A stretch of 64,000 nucleotides of DNA, from contig VJWM01000119.1 of assembly GCA_010909165.1 (NCBI GenBank), positions 682,001 to 746,000 of the forward strand, in the 5' to 3' direction. Below the pieces are notes generated by a model. That model was not told the DNA's origin and did not search any database. It saw nothing but the letters and a program-made list of their open reading frames with translations. Below are positions 20,633 to 31,963 of this stretch, piece after piece. The first letter of the stretch is position 1, and every line of letters starts with the position of its first letter. This DNA is from Anthoceros angustus (Eukaryota; Streptophyta; Anthocerotopsida; Anthocerotales; Anthocerotaceae). Position numbers and translations under genes: made by a program.

Positions 20633-22926
20633 ATGGCCACAGCGTGGCAACCGGATCCGTTGTGCACCCAACAAATTGTTGGGTGTACAGGGATTCCACG
20701 AGGAGCTCCCGCTCCACTCACCTCAGAGTGTCAACCGCTGGCAAACAACCTTGCCACCAGGTGCAGCAGTGTAAGGAACCCAGCAGTTCCGACAAAATGG
20801 ATGGCTGGGAAAGGATTTTCCAGCGATGGTGGTCGCCATGAGCAGGAGCTCTTGTGGCGACAATTTTTTCTTGACCCTGCCATGTGGTGGGATAACAGGC
20901 GAGGTAAGAAGAGCTCTTGTTCGCCTCACTTCCGGCGAAAGGGTTCCGGTGAGGTCCTCTGGTTAAACAACTTGTTGAAGCCAGCTTGGGTGGATGAACA
21001 GCTCGTTTCTTTGGATATGAACATAGGTCGTGGTGCCTCTCCTTCCAATTCGAGCTCTCCGGGTAGTCCTGGGCCAGGCAGGCATGCGGGATCGGAAATG
21101 GGCATCGTAACAGCTGTAACCGTCAGCACGTTATGTCAGCAGGGGAAGCTTACTGAGGCCCTTGGAGCCTTAGAATCTCTCGTGCAGAAAGACTGTCCCA
21201 TTTCTCAGTCTCTCTTGTATGTTGTGCTAAAACTGTGTGCAGCTAAGAAGGATCTTGTTGCGGGGCGACGAGTTCATGATCTCGTTGTCAAACTTGGGTA
21301 TGAGTCAGATACATACTTGGGGAACCATATCTTGCGCATGTATGCATATGGGGGTAGGCTGCAGGAGGCCATGGATGTGTTCACCAGGGTGGGAAAACCG
21401 GATGCCTTCATGTGGTTTTCTATAATCTCCGCGAATGCCAAACAGGGGAAAGCTAGTGAGGCCGTACAACTGTACCATGAGATGCGCAGCTCAGGTGTGC
21501 AGGCGGATGCTCACGTGTTTGTAGCAGCCCTTCAAGCTTGTGCATTTGCTGCGGACTTAGAATCTGGCAGAAAGGTGCACTCTGATTTGTTGCACAGTGG
21601 CATTTCTCCTAACCTGTTTGTTGGCAACTGCCTGGTTGACATGTATGCAAAGTGTGGTGAACTGCAAGATGCTCGCAGGGTGTTTGACAGCTTGGCCGCA
21701 AAGGATGTGGTGACATGGACAGCCCTGATAGCTGGGTATGCGAATCATGGGCTCGGCCAAGAGGCGCTTGTTCTGTTTGGACAAATGGAGCAGGAGGGCC
21801 TCATTGTGGGTAACTGTGTTACTTTTGCTTGCCTTCTGAAGGCCTGTGCAAGTGGCGGTGCCTTACAGATGGGCAGGCAGCTGCACTCACAGATTGTTGA
21901 ACGAGGACAACTAAGTAACATACTTGTAGGCACTAGCCTGGTGGACATGTATGCAAAGTGTGGTGAACTGGAAGATGCACGCCGTGTTTTTGACAGCTTG
22001 GCCACGAAAAATGTGGTGACGTGGAATGCCTTGATAGCAGGATGTGGTAGTTGTGATGAAGCTCACCAAGCACTAGCTTGTTTTGAGGAGATGTTAGTCG
22101 CTGGTATTCAGCCTGATGATACGACTTTACTTGCCTTCTGGGAGCTTGCAGTCATGCGGGACTGGTAACTGAAGGTCGCAAGCACTTCGATTCGATGCTT
22201 GAACAGCATGGTGTCAAACCCACTGTTGAGCATTACAATTGCATGATTGATCTTCTTGGGCGTGCAGGCCATGTAGATGAGGCAGAGAACATGCTGTTAT
22301 CATGTGAGAGCCAAGTCAATGTTGTGGCGTTGACGTCTTTGCTGAATGCCTGCAAAATTCACGGGGATGTAGAGAGGGCAACACGGTGTTTTGAAAGCCT
22401 CGTTAGACTGGAGCCTCAGTGTGCATCTGCATATGTGCTCATGGCCAATGCGTATGCAGATGCAGGTAGGTGGACCGATGTAGACAGGATTGAAACACAA
22501 AGGATGGTAGCAGGAGCTAACAAGAAACCTGCAGTGGCAGGCATTGAGGTGGAGAAGCAGGTACATACATTCGTGGTGGGAGAAAACAGAGATAATCTTG
22601 CGCTCCAGGTAGAGAGCATGAATGTGCGTCTGAAGCAGGAAGGGGGCCACGTACCACACACGAAGCTGGTGTTGAAGCAACTGTCTGAGAGGGAAAAGGA
22701 AGACGTGCTTTGTGGGCATGCCGAGAAGTTAGCTCTGGCTTTTGGTCTCTTGAACACTCCAAGTGGCACACCTTTGATGGTAACAAAGAATTTACGCATG
22801 TGCAGTGACTGCCACAGTTCCACGGAGATCATGTCAAGGGTTGAAATGAGAGACATTGTGGTAAGAGATGGTTACCGAGTGCATCGGTTTGCAGGCGGTT
22901 GTTGCAGTTGTAGGGGTCGACCATGA
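20633..22926 (+). CDS. Gene 5: PDF-PPR(PLS)-DYW:KP protein with one frameshift
   Basis: Same short architecture as gene 3. The start at 20633 (MATAWQPDPL) is the family Met; the frame is open 51 codons upstream. The PDF-like block is complete (DPAMWWDNRR, a PDF position reading SPHF, GEVLWL, PAWV). Three S1 motifs, P2-L2-S2, E1/E2 and DYW:KP follow, ending CSCRGRP. A single T is missing near 22127 (ACTTTAC, where gene 6 and the inverted copy at about 55365 read ACTTTTAC). The frame therefore stops at 22168 and resumes to 22926. With that T the protein would be 764 aa. A T-run consensus error is the simplest explanation. Candidate U-to-C editing factor. Confidence 0.88.
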
Positions 22927-23606
22927 GCTCATTTATCCCTCTTCCATTGCTTGACGTCCTTGACACTAACTGTCATTTGTCTGCTGGCTCTCACCGTAAG
23001 TAAACTGTCCTTACCTTAGTACAGAGTCGGGCTGACCTGACCCTATGCACCGGAGGACATGTTTTAGGCAAACCGAGTTATATCTGCTACCTATACGGTT
23101 GTGCATAGTTAGGAAGATCAGATACCAGCTTTAGCCAGACGTTCAGATTACCTTCCCTTTTTGAATTTGTCTGCTTCAGCGAAAGTTCACAAGGATAGGC
23201 ATTGAACTGAATTCAATTGCTTTGAGTGAAGATTACGGACGAGATCATGATGTTAGAATGAGGAGCACGAGATAGATAAGCGTCCTTGAGCAGGGGCTCG
23301 AGGTAGTCGCGTGCCAGGTTAGAGGCACGAGGTAGATCAGGTTGGAATCGGGACATGCACGAAAAGGAAAACGAGGAAGAACATGAAAAGTAAAACTAAT
23401 ACATTAATGATTAAGCAAAGTTTTTTGGCGCGAATTAGGATCAAGCAAAGTTGCTTGAGAAAACTTAAATCCGAGTACTAGAAATCGGAGAGGAAGTGGA
23501 AATAAGAGGAAAGAAGAAAGTTAGAGAAGGAAAACAAGTATTGAGAGAAGAGCGGGAGAGGCCAAGCAGGTTGACAGTAGTATAATTCTAGGGAGGGATG
23601 AGACTC
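22927..23606. other. Intergenic, no gene
   Basis: This is the 3' flank of gene 5, present again in reverse at about 53937-54590. I see purine-rich low-complexity sequence towards 23500 but no gene. Confidence 0.5.
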
Positions 23607-24046
23607 TTAGGGCTGCTTTCCATGGAGCCCATGGAATACGGGCTCAACTTACAGCTTGTAAAACCTTGATGACCTGTTTTTGGCTTTCACTGGGGAGTTT
23701 ATTCCAGCAAGTTTTCGTTACATACGGAACTATGACCGGCAGCGCGGTACACGCCGATGTGAATGAAGCGTTCATCATAAAAGAATCCCAGGTTTGTGAC
23801 AGTCACTTGATAGTAGCATGGAACCTAAATCTGAGAATGATCTTGCAGGCCGGGACAGAAACAAGAAGCTAGCACTTTGTTCATTCCTTGGTTTTGTAAT
23901 GACTTTGCTTGCTGCCTCGAATTTCAGTTGGTTTTGTAATGACTTTGCCTGCTGCCTTGAATTTCAGGGAGAGGCGGCCCAAAAGGCTTCATGTACGATC
24001 TGGTCACCGAAATTCTCGAGAAAGCATTGTTGTCAAGGTTTGAACC

Positions 24047-24978
24047 ATGATGTTTCTTTTGGTTGGTGCAACAGTTTCCATACTATCATGGAAGAAATGT
24101 GAGATAGTAGATTACTACATCAAGGACAGATGCTGGGCATGGTGGACTCTTTTTAAAGAATCTACTTGGCATGCAGATCCTGAACGATTTCGCAAATTGT
24201 TGCGAATGATTTCCACAACTTTCACCTACGTTTGCAGCTTGGTGGCTGAAGATCTCAAAAGAAAAACACCGTCACCGCCCAGGGAGATTTCAAACAGACA
24301 ATTAGTGGTTGACATTCAAATAGCTTTAGCATTGAGATGCCCAGTGACATGAGACACTGTCAAGTGGAGAATTGTTTGGGTCAGCTGAATCAATAGCAGC
24401 AAAATTTTAAGGTGATTCATTCTGCTATGAACAGGAACCCAATGACACGAGACACTCTCAAGTGGAGAATTGTTTGGATTGGCTGAATCAATAGCATCAA
24501 AAATTGTATGGTGATTCTTTCGTGCTATGAACAGGAATGGCAGACACCTCATATCCTAGCCACAAGGAGAAGTACTAGTAGCCACCAAAGCGAGTTTGAG
24601 AGGCATCAGGGTCTGAAGAACTGCTGTGGTGCAGTTTGAGAGGCATCAGGGTCTGAAAACCTGCTGTGGTGCAATTGACGTCACACACGTCGAGATTGAG
24701 CTCATAACGTTGAGATTGAACTCATGTCATGAGAAATGGCCATTGAGCTCATATCACGAGAAATGGCCATTGAGCTCATATCACGAGAAATGGCCACAGA
24801 CTACTTTGACAGGAATCATGATGATATTGTGTGCATTCAAGTTTATGTTGATATGAACATGCGTTTCTTGGATGTCTTTGTTGGATTCCCTAGATCTGTA
24901 AATGATGCAAGAATTTTGAGCAATTTAGACTTATATAGGAAAGTAGTGGATGGTGATATTTTAAGTAGTGAGCACTGA
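24047..24978 (+). pseudogene. Harbinger transposase (DDE nuclease), broken
   Basis: The N-terminal part (24047-24352) shows the family's pre-nuclease region: a DPERFRKLLRMISTTF block and IALALRCPVT, where intact relatives read ALALRRLATG. GAIDVTHVEIE at about 24663 carries the first catalytic Asp. FLDVFVGFPRSVNDARI at about 24862 carries the second. The parts lie in different frames, separated by two minisatellites (98-bp unit at 24340-24540; 27-bp unit, three copies, at 24725-24800). No complete protein can be made. Confidence 0.8.
24725..24800. repeat. 27-bp tandem repeat inside the Harbinger nuclease
   Basis: Three head-to-tail copies contain GAGAAATGGCC and ATTGAGCTCAT. They expand the stretch where the nuclease should read from its first Asp to the FNRK-like block and shift its frame. 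The unit is present in the inverted copy near 52760-52840. Confidence 0.85.
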
Positions 24979-25592
24979 CAATGGGCAACTTCAGCGTTTG
25001 AGAATACATTGTGAGCAACGGTGGATACCCGTCCTTGCCGATCACAAACCCCCACACGGTTGTGCTCCATGATATCATAATGGACCTGTTCTTACTAGTC
25101 CATGTTTGCGTTGTGCCTCTTGTCCATGTTTGCTTTTGTGTCTCTCAGCGGGTTCACAAAGTTGCTGGTCATAGCCACAAATAAATCTTCACCCCGTTTC
25201 GTAGTAATATGACGTGGCCTTAGGGCTGGTTTCCATGAGGGCCGATATTTACGGCGGTTTTTTCAACTTGCAGTTGTACCGGAACGGTATTGCCACTTTC
25301 CATGGCTTCGCTATGTGCATTCCTTCCGTAAAAAAAGGACCTTCACCGGCTACTCATCACTCGCAAACGACCGGCTACTCAGCACTCACGCGAGTCCGGC
25401 TTTCGTCCCAAGCTCTGCACTCATGCAAGTCACTTGAGTGCGATTGCTTATTCTTCACTTTGAGCGCCTGCCGATGGAAGCCCGTGATGCAGCTCAGCGC
25501 ACGACCACTCAGGACATTGATTCGAATAAAAATCTCGTTGTGTGTTCAGGTCTTGTTTCAGCAATTGCATTGCCTGCTGCAATAAATTATCT

Positions 25593-25814
25593 TCACCACA
25601 ATTCAATTGCTGTAAACAAGCTATGCTCAAAGCTAGGGGGCAATTTGTGAGCCTTCTTCTCTTCCACACTCATCTGCCAGTATGTATCTTGTCCACTTAA
25701 CGGATGCCGGCAATGGTCATTGATTTTTTTCCCATCCTGTGCAAGATTGTCCCACTTACTTTTGGCCTGACCAGTAGTACACACCACACCGTTCATGTAG
25801 CAGTAGCGTGCCAC
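25593..25814 (-). pseudogene. Harbinger Myb/trihelix-like protein fragment
   Basis: The frame reads KSKWDNLAQDGKKINDH, then SYW-like TYWQMSVEEKKAHKLPPSFE. This matches the tail of the Myb/SANT-like (trihelix) DNA-binding domain of Harbinger-associated proteins, whose conserved end is YWxMSxEEKKxxKLPPSF. The upstream helices are missing or out of frame. It opposes the nuclease frame, as in many PIF elements. Confidence 0.7.
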
Positions 25815-26838
25815 TTCCTCCCACCGTTCAGTATCCTTCCTCCCACCGTTCAGTATCCTTCCTCTTCTTTTCCCTGTTGCCTCCCATCACTCTGGATTCA
25901 TGATCAATCTTCTTAGCTGCCTGCAAAATGTGAAGCTCCTGCAATGTCCACACTTGCCTTGGTGCCTTAAATCCCTGATGTGTGGACGGGCCCTGGCTCA
26001 TGACTGTTGCTGTGGGTATATCAATTTATGAGGTGACAGGCCTGGCCGGATAAGTGAAAGGTGAGATCAAAGCCAAAGGCAATGCAGAACTTATGGAAAA
26101 ATTGGGGAGCAAAGAACTCGAAGGCACCGCACTTAATGGCAAGCCGCATCTTTGAGATGGCTGCCCTAAGCCTTCAGCCATCACCATTGCTTCAGCTCGT
26201 ACCCTTGCTTTCCCTTCTTGCCCAAGCGGCTGCCTTCCTGATCGAGTGCACACTTGCCTCCCGCCCTTTTCCAGCACCCGTGTCCTTGCAATTGCCCGCG
26301 TTGTAAGCCCGCGCTTGGGAGACCGGGAAAACCGTAACGTGACACCGTGGCTTCCGGTACCCGGTTCAAGTTGCCGTAAAACTCGCTAGACCCGCTCGTC
26401 TCCGATCATCGTGGGAGTTTGTTGAAACTTCCCCCAAACCCGCTTTGTTTTTGTCGTAATGTATACATCTAGTAATGTGAGAAGTTGAAGTTGATGAAAA
26501 CTTGCCCATGGAAACCAGCCCTTGGGCGCCATAGTCTGGGCCTTCGGGTATGGATGTGTGCACTGGCAGGGGACTCGGAAGGTCACCCAGGGTCCCGGAC
26601 TCAGCACTGTGTGATGTGCTTTATCCAGCATGATATGTATGGACATACAGTCTTTGCTTGCTAGAGACCCCGTAGTTCCTACAGGCCATCAGTATCATCT
26701 TCCTGTTGCACTGTAGGAGTGCTTTGGACCTTTGGGTGCATGTTTCATACGGGTGTTAGGCACAGTGTCCCCTAGGCATCCTGCCACAGCCTGCATGGTT
26801 TACCGTGCGTTTCATCCTCCGACAGCGGTTCCTGGAAG

Positions 26839-29800
26839 ATGACCACAACATGGCAACCGGATCCGTTGTGGACCCAACGAATTGGTGGGTGTACAGGGAT
26901 CCCACGAGGAGCTCCCGTGCACCTCACCAACGGGAATCAACCGCTGGCAAACAACCAAGCCTCCAGGTGCAGCAGCGTAAGGACCTCAGCACTTCCGAGG
27001 AAACGGATGGCTGTGGAGGCATTGCCCAGCGATGCTCTTCGCCAGGAGCAGGAGCAGGAGCTATTGTGGAGACAACTATTTCTGGATCCTGCCATGTGGT
27101 GGGATAACAGGCGAGGTAAGAAGAGGGCCCGGTCGCCGGACTTCCGACGTAAGAGGTCCAGCGAGGCTCTCTGGTTAAACAGCATGTGCAAGCCAGCTTG
27201 GGTGGATGAGCAGCTCGTTTCCCTGGATTTGAAGATGGTTCGTGGTCCTCCTCCTTCGAAGTTGAGCTCTGCGGATAAGCATGAGTCTAGCAGGGGTGAA
27301 AGATTGGAAATGGGCGCGGCTATGGCTGTAACCGTGGGCACGCTCTGTCAGCAGGGGAGGCTTACTGAGGCCGTTGAAGCACTGGAATCTCTGGTGCAGA
27401 TGGACTGTCGTATTTCTGAGTCCATTTTTTACGATGTGCTAAAACTTTGTGGAGTTAAGAAGGATCTGGTTGTGGGGCGTCGAGTGCATGATCTCTGTGT
27501 CGAACTTGGGTATGAGTCGAATACATACGTGGGGAACCATATCTTGCGCATGTATGCATGTGCAGGTAGGCTGCAGGCGGCGATGGATGTGTTCACCAGG
27601 GTTAGCAAACCAGATACCTTCATGTGGTTTTCCATAATCTCCGCCCATGCTAAACATGGGAAGCCTCATGAGGCTGTACAATTGTACAGCCAGATGCGGA
27701 GCTCAGGTGTGAAGGCGAATGCTCATGTCTTTGTAGCAGCCCTTCAAGCATGTGCATTTGCTGCGGACTTGGATGCTGGTAGAAAAGTGCACTGTGATGT
27801 GTTGCACAGTGGCCTTCCTCCTAACTTGTTTGTTGAAAACTCCCTGGTGGACATGTATGCAAAATGTGGCGATCTAGAAGGTGCATGCAAGGTTTTTGAC
27901 AGTTTGGCCTCAAAGGATGTGGTTACATGGAATGCGCTGCTAGCTGGGTATGCAAATCATGGGCTCGGCCACGAGGCGTTTGTTCTCTATGGTCAAATGG
28001 AGCAGGAGGGTCTGGTCGTGGGTAACCATGTTACACTTTCTTGCCTTCTGAAGGCTTGTGCGAGCACAGGAGCCTTAGAGAAGGGGAGGCAGCTGCAGTC
28101 ACAAATTGTGGAAAGAGGACTGCTAGATAATGTACTGGTGGGCACCCGCCTGGTGGACATGTATGTGAAATGTGGTGAACTGGAAGATGCACGGAGGGCT
28201 TTTGACAGCTTGCCCACAAAGGATGTGCTGACTTGGACGGCCCTGATAGCTGGTTATGCAAATCATGGGCTTGGGCAAGAGGCAATTCTTGTATATGGAC
28301 AAATGGAGCAGGAGGGACTGACTGTCGATGACCATGTTACTTTTTCTCGCCTTCTGAAGGCCTGTGCAAACGGTGGCGCCATACACCTGGGCAGACAGCT
28401 GCACTCGCAGATTGTGGAAAGAGGACAGCTAGATAGCGTACTGGTGGGCAACAGCCTGGTAGACATGTATGCAAGATGTGGCGAACTCGAAGATGCACGC
28501 ATGGTTTTTGACTGCTTGGTCACAAAGGATGTTGTGACATGGACGGCCCTGATAGCTGGGTATGCAAATTCTGGGCTCAGCCAAGAGGCACTTGTTCTGT
28601 ATGGTCAAATGGAGCAGGAAGGCCTGATAGTGGCTGACCATGTTACTTTTGCTTGCCTTCTGAAGGCCTGTGCAAGCGCTGGTGCCTTACAGAAGGGCAG
28701 GCAGCTGCACTCAGATTGTGGAAAGAGGACAGCTAGATAGCGTACTGGTGGGCAACAGCCTGGTAGACATGTATGCAAGATGTGGCGAACTCAAGATGCA
28801 CGCATGGTTTTTGACTGCTTGGTCACAAAGGATGTTGTGACATGGACGGCCCTGATAGCTGGGTATGCAAATTCTGGGCTCAGCCAAGAGGCACTTGTTC
28901 TGTATGGTCAAATGGAGCAGGAAGGCCTGATAGTGGCTGACCATGTTACTTTTGCTTGCCTCTTGAAGGCCTGTGCAAGCTGGTGCCTTACAGAAGGGCA
29001 GGCAGCTGCATTCACAGATTGTGGAAAGTGGACAGCTAGATAGCATGCTGGTGGCCAACGGCCTTGTGGACATGTATGCAAAATGTGGTGAACTGGAAGA
29101 TGCACGCATGGTTTTTGACTGCTTGGTCACAAAGGATGTGGTGACATGGACGGCCCTGATAGCTGGTTATGCAAATCATGGGCTTGGGCAAGAGGCAATT
29201 CTTGTATATGGACAAATGGAGCAGGAGGGACTGACTGTCGATGACCATGTTACTTTTTCTCGCCTTCTGAAGGCCTGTGCAAACGGTGGCGCCATACACC
29301 TGGGCAGACAGCTGCACTCGCAGATTGTGGAAAGAGGACAGCTAGATAGCGTACTGGTGGGCAACAGCCTGGTAGACATGTATGCAAGATGTGGCGAACT
29401 CGAAGATGCACGCATGGTTTTTGACTGCTTGGTCACAAAGGATGTTGTGACATGGACGGCCCTGATAGCTGGGTATGCAAATTCTGGGCTCAGCCAAGAG
29501 GCACTTGTTCTGTATGGTCAAATGGAGCAGGAAGGCCTGATAGTGGCTGACCATGTTACTTTTGCTTGCCTCTTGAAGGCCTGTGCGAGCGCTGGTGCCT
29601 TACAGAAGGGCAGGCAGCTGCATTCACAGATTGTGGAAAGTGGACAGCTAGATAGCATGCTGGTGGCCAACGGCCTTGTGGACATGTATGCAAAATGCGG
29701 TGAACTAGGAACTGCACGTGAGGTTTTTGAGAGCTTGGCCACAAAGGATGTTGTGACATGGAATGCGCTGATAGCTGGGTATGCAAATCATGGGCTCGGT

Positions 29801-31276
29801 CAAGAGGCCCTTGTTCTGTTTGGACGAATGGAGCAGGAGGGCCTGATTGTGGCTGACCATGTGACTTTTGCATGCCTTCTGAAGGCCTGTGCAAGCGCTG
29901 GTGCTGTACAGAAAGGCAAGCAGCTGCACTCACAGATTGTGGAAAGGGGACAGCTAGGTAACATAGTGGTGGGCAACTCTCTGGTGGACATGTATACAAA
30001 ATGTGGCGAATTGGAAGCTGCACAAGGGGTTTTTGACAGCTTGGTCTCAAAGGATGTAGTGACGTGGAATGCCCTGCTAGCTGGGTTTGTAAATCATGGG
30101 CTTGGTCAAGAGGCGCTTATTCTGCATGGCCGGATGGAGCAGGAGGGACTGATTGTTGAGAATGAGGTTACTTTCGTCTGCCTTCTAAAGGCCTGTGCAA
30201 CCGCTGGTGCATTACAGACTGGCAGGCAGCTGCACTCACGGATTGTGGATAGGGGACAGCTAGACAGCATACTTGTAGGCACTAGCCTGGTGGACATGTA
30301 TGCAAAGTGTGGTGAACTGGAAGGTGCACGCCGGGTTTTTGACAGCTTGGCCACGAAAAATGTGGTGACGTGGAATGCCTTGATAGCAGGATGTGGTAGT
30401 TGTGATGAAGCTCACCAAGCACTAGCTTGTTTTGAGGAGATGTTAGTCGCTGGTATTCAGCCTGATGATACGACTTTTACTTGCCTTCTGGGAGCTTGCA
30501 GTCATGCGGGACTGGTAACTGAAGGTCGCAAGCACTTCGATTCGATGCTTGAACAGCATGGTGTCAAACCCACTGTTGAGCATTACAATTGCATGATTGA
30601 TCTTCTTGGGCGTGCAGGCCATGTAGATGAGGCAGAGAACATGCTGTTATCATGTGAGAGCCAAGTCAATGTTGTGGCGTTGACGTCTTTGCTGAATGCC
30701 TGCAAAATTCACGGGGATATAGAGAGGGCAACAAGGTGCTTTGAAAGTCTCGTTAGGCTGGAGCCTCAGAATGCATCCGCATATGTGCTCATGGCGAACG
30801 CGTATGCCAATGCAGGTAGATGGACCGATGTAGACAAAATTGAAATACAGAGAAAGGTAGCAAGAGCTTACAAGAAACCTGCAGTGGCGGGCATTGAGGT
30901 GAAGAAGCAGGTACATACATTTGTGGTGGGAGATAACATAGATGATATTGCGCACAAGGTAGAGAGCATGAACGCGCGTCTGAAGCAGGAAGGAGGCCAC
31001 GTACCACATACTAAGCTGGTGTTGAAGCCACTGTCTGAGAGGGAAAAGGAAGACATGCTTTGCGGGCATGCTGAGAAGCTAGCTCTGGCCTTTGGCCTCT
31101 TGAACACTCCGAGTGGCACACCTTTGGTGGTAACGAAGAATCTACGCATGTGCAGTGACTGTCATAGTTCCACTGAGATCATGTCAAGGATTGAAGAGAG
31201 AGACATTGTCGTCAGGGATGGGTACCGTGTGCATCGATTCGCAGCTGGCTGTTGCAGTTGTAAGGGTCGACCGTGA
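26839..31276 (+). CDS. Gene 6: large PDF-PPR(PLS)-DYW:KP protein, frameshifted as read
   Basis: The longest family member here. The start at 26839 (MTTTWQPDPLW) aligns with the others. The PDF-like block is complete (DPAMWWDNRR, SPDF, EALWL, KPAWV). About ten P-L-S triplets, E1/E2 and DYW:KP follow (KPAVAGIEV, HAEKLALAFG, CSDCH, CSCKGRP). Three losses interrupt it: CA near 28712, one G near 28793 and GC near 28980. They sit in a locally triplicated PPR segment. Restoring the count gives 4,443 nt, about 1,480 aa. The end from about 30355 is almost identical to that of gene 5, including GCGSCDEAHQALACF, which suggests gene conversion or recent duplication. The first 690 bp recur inverted at 50107-50772. 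Confidence 0.87.
28427..29645. repeat. Triplicated PPR segment in gene 6
   Basis: The string GACAGCTAGATAGCGTACTG and the triplet that follows occur at about 28426, 28731 and 29339. The offsets are 304 and 609 bp, which are one and two triplets (306, 612) minus 2 and 3 nt. The five missing bases are exactly those that break the frame. The middle copy carries all the damage. Confidence 0.85.
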
Positions 31277-31963
31277 GATTGAAGTCAGGGAAGCTGCAAC
31301 TTTCTCAACTTCAATCAGCCTGTCTCGGTACTGGTAATCACGTCCGTTGGAGGCCGACATGGAATATGCACGCCAGGAATGGGCTTCAATTTGTCGCCAT
31401 TCAGGCCTAAGTGCACGTTATGCTTATAGGTATGTACCGTGGTAGGCTCCAACATCGAGCAGCAAGGGAAGCGGATAGTGTCAAGGGTGGCCATGCAAGG
31501 TCGTCCCCGTCAGATGCAAGGTCCGTCTCCCATGTAGTCAAGTCATCTGACCGCAAAACACTAAAAATCTCTTCAATGTTAGTGAGACAAACCTGTCTGA
31601 CAAGGGTGTTCTGCCTCATCGAGGACTGGGTTGAAGGAAGACAACCTGGAAAACTGTCCACTTCATGAGGTGTGAAGGCTTGATTACCATAGAACAGAAC
31701 ACGAAATAGGTACACGATCCCTCTCAACATACACTAGTGGATCTGTATTTGTATTTTATGGATCATGCATGTAACACAGAGGGTAGAATCATCCCAATCC
31801 CCTTGTCTTCCGTGTCCGTCTGTTTCATTGTCTTGGTGCACGATGGATCTCACGTGTATTGCTGGTGCTTGCACTGTTCTTGCCAAGGATAGTGTGCAAG
31901 GCAGCATGCCTCAGCCAGCTTAGTTTGGTGTGCGTCTCACCTGCCGAGAGCGGTTCCTGTAGG
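31277..31963. other. Intergenic between tandem genes 6 and 7
   Basis: No gene recognised. The last 35 codons before the gene 7 Met are open in the gene 7 frame and carry the family's conserved upstream string ending ESGSCR. Confidence 0.5.

Larger units (their letters stand above)
23607..26522 (+). mobile_element. Degenerate PIF/Harbinger DNA transposon
   Basis: The left end reads TTA then GGGCTGCTTTCCATGG at 23607. The right end, 26507-26522, reads as the reverse complement of AGGGCTGGTTTCCATG. A third copy of the terminus (TTA GGGCTGGTTTCCATG) sits at 25220, so a smaller nested or rearranged element of 1.3 kb is possible. The flanking triplets are TTA and TTG, close to the 3-bp target duplication of this superfamily. 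Inside are a decayed Harbinger nuclease on the plus strand and a Myb/trihelix-like reading frame on the minus strand, the standard two-gene content. Both are broken, so the element is dead. An inverted copy lies at 51076-53936. Confidence 0.8.
18130..27530. repeat. Left arm of a large inverted repeat (about 9.3 kb)
   Basis: The stretch matches the reverse complement of about 50107-59345 in the same order: PDF-DYW remnant, 150-bp direct repeats, 67-bp minisatellite, gene 5, Harbinger element and the 5' end of gene 6. Apart from small deletions in the right arm and a patched end, the two are nearly identical. The inner boundary falls inside the first PPR codons of gene 6, just after GGGAACCAT; beyond it similarity drops to ordinary paralogue level. 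The spacer is about 22.6 kb. Confidence 0.9.
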
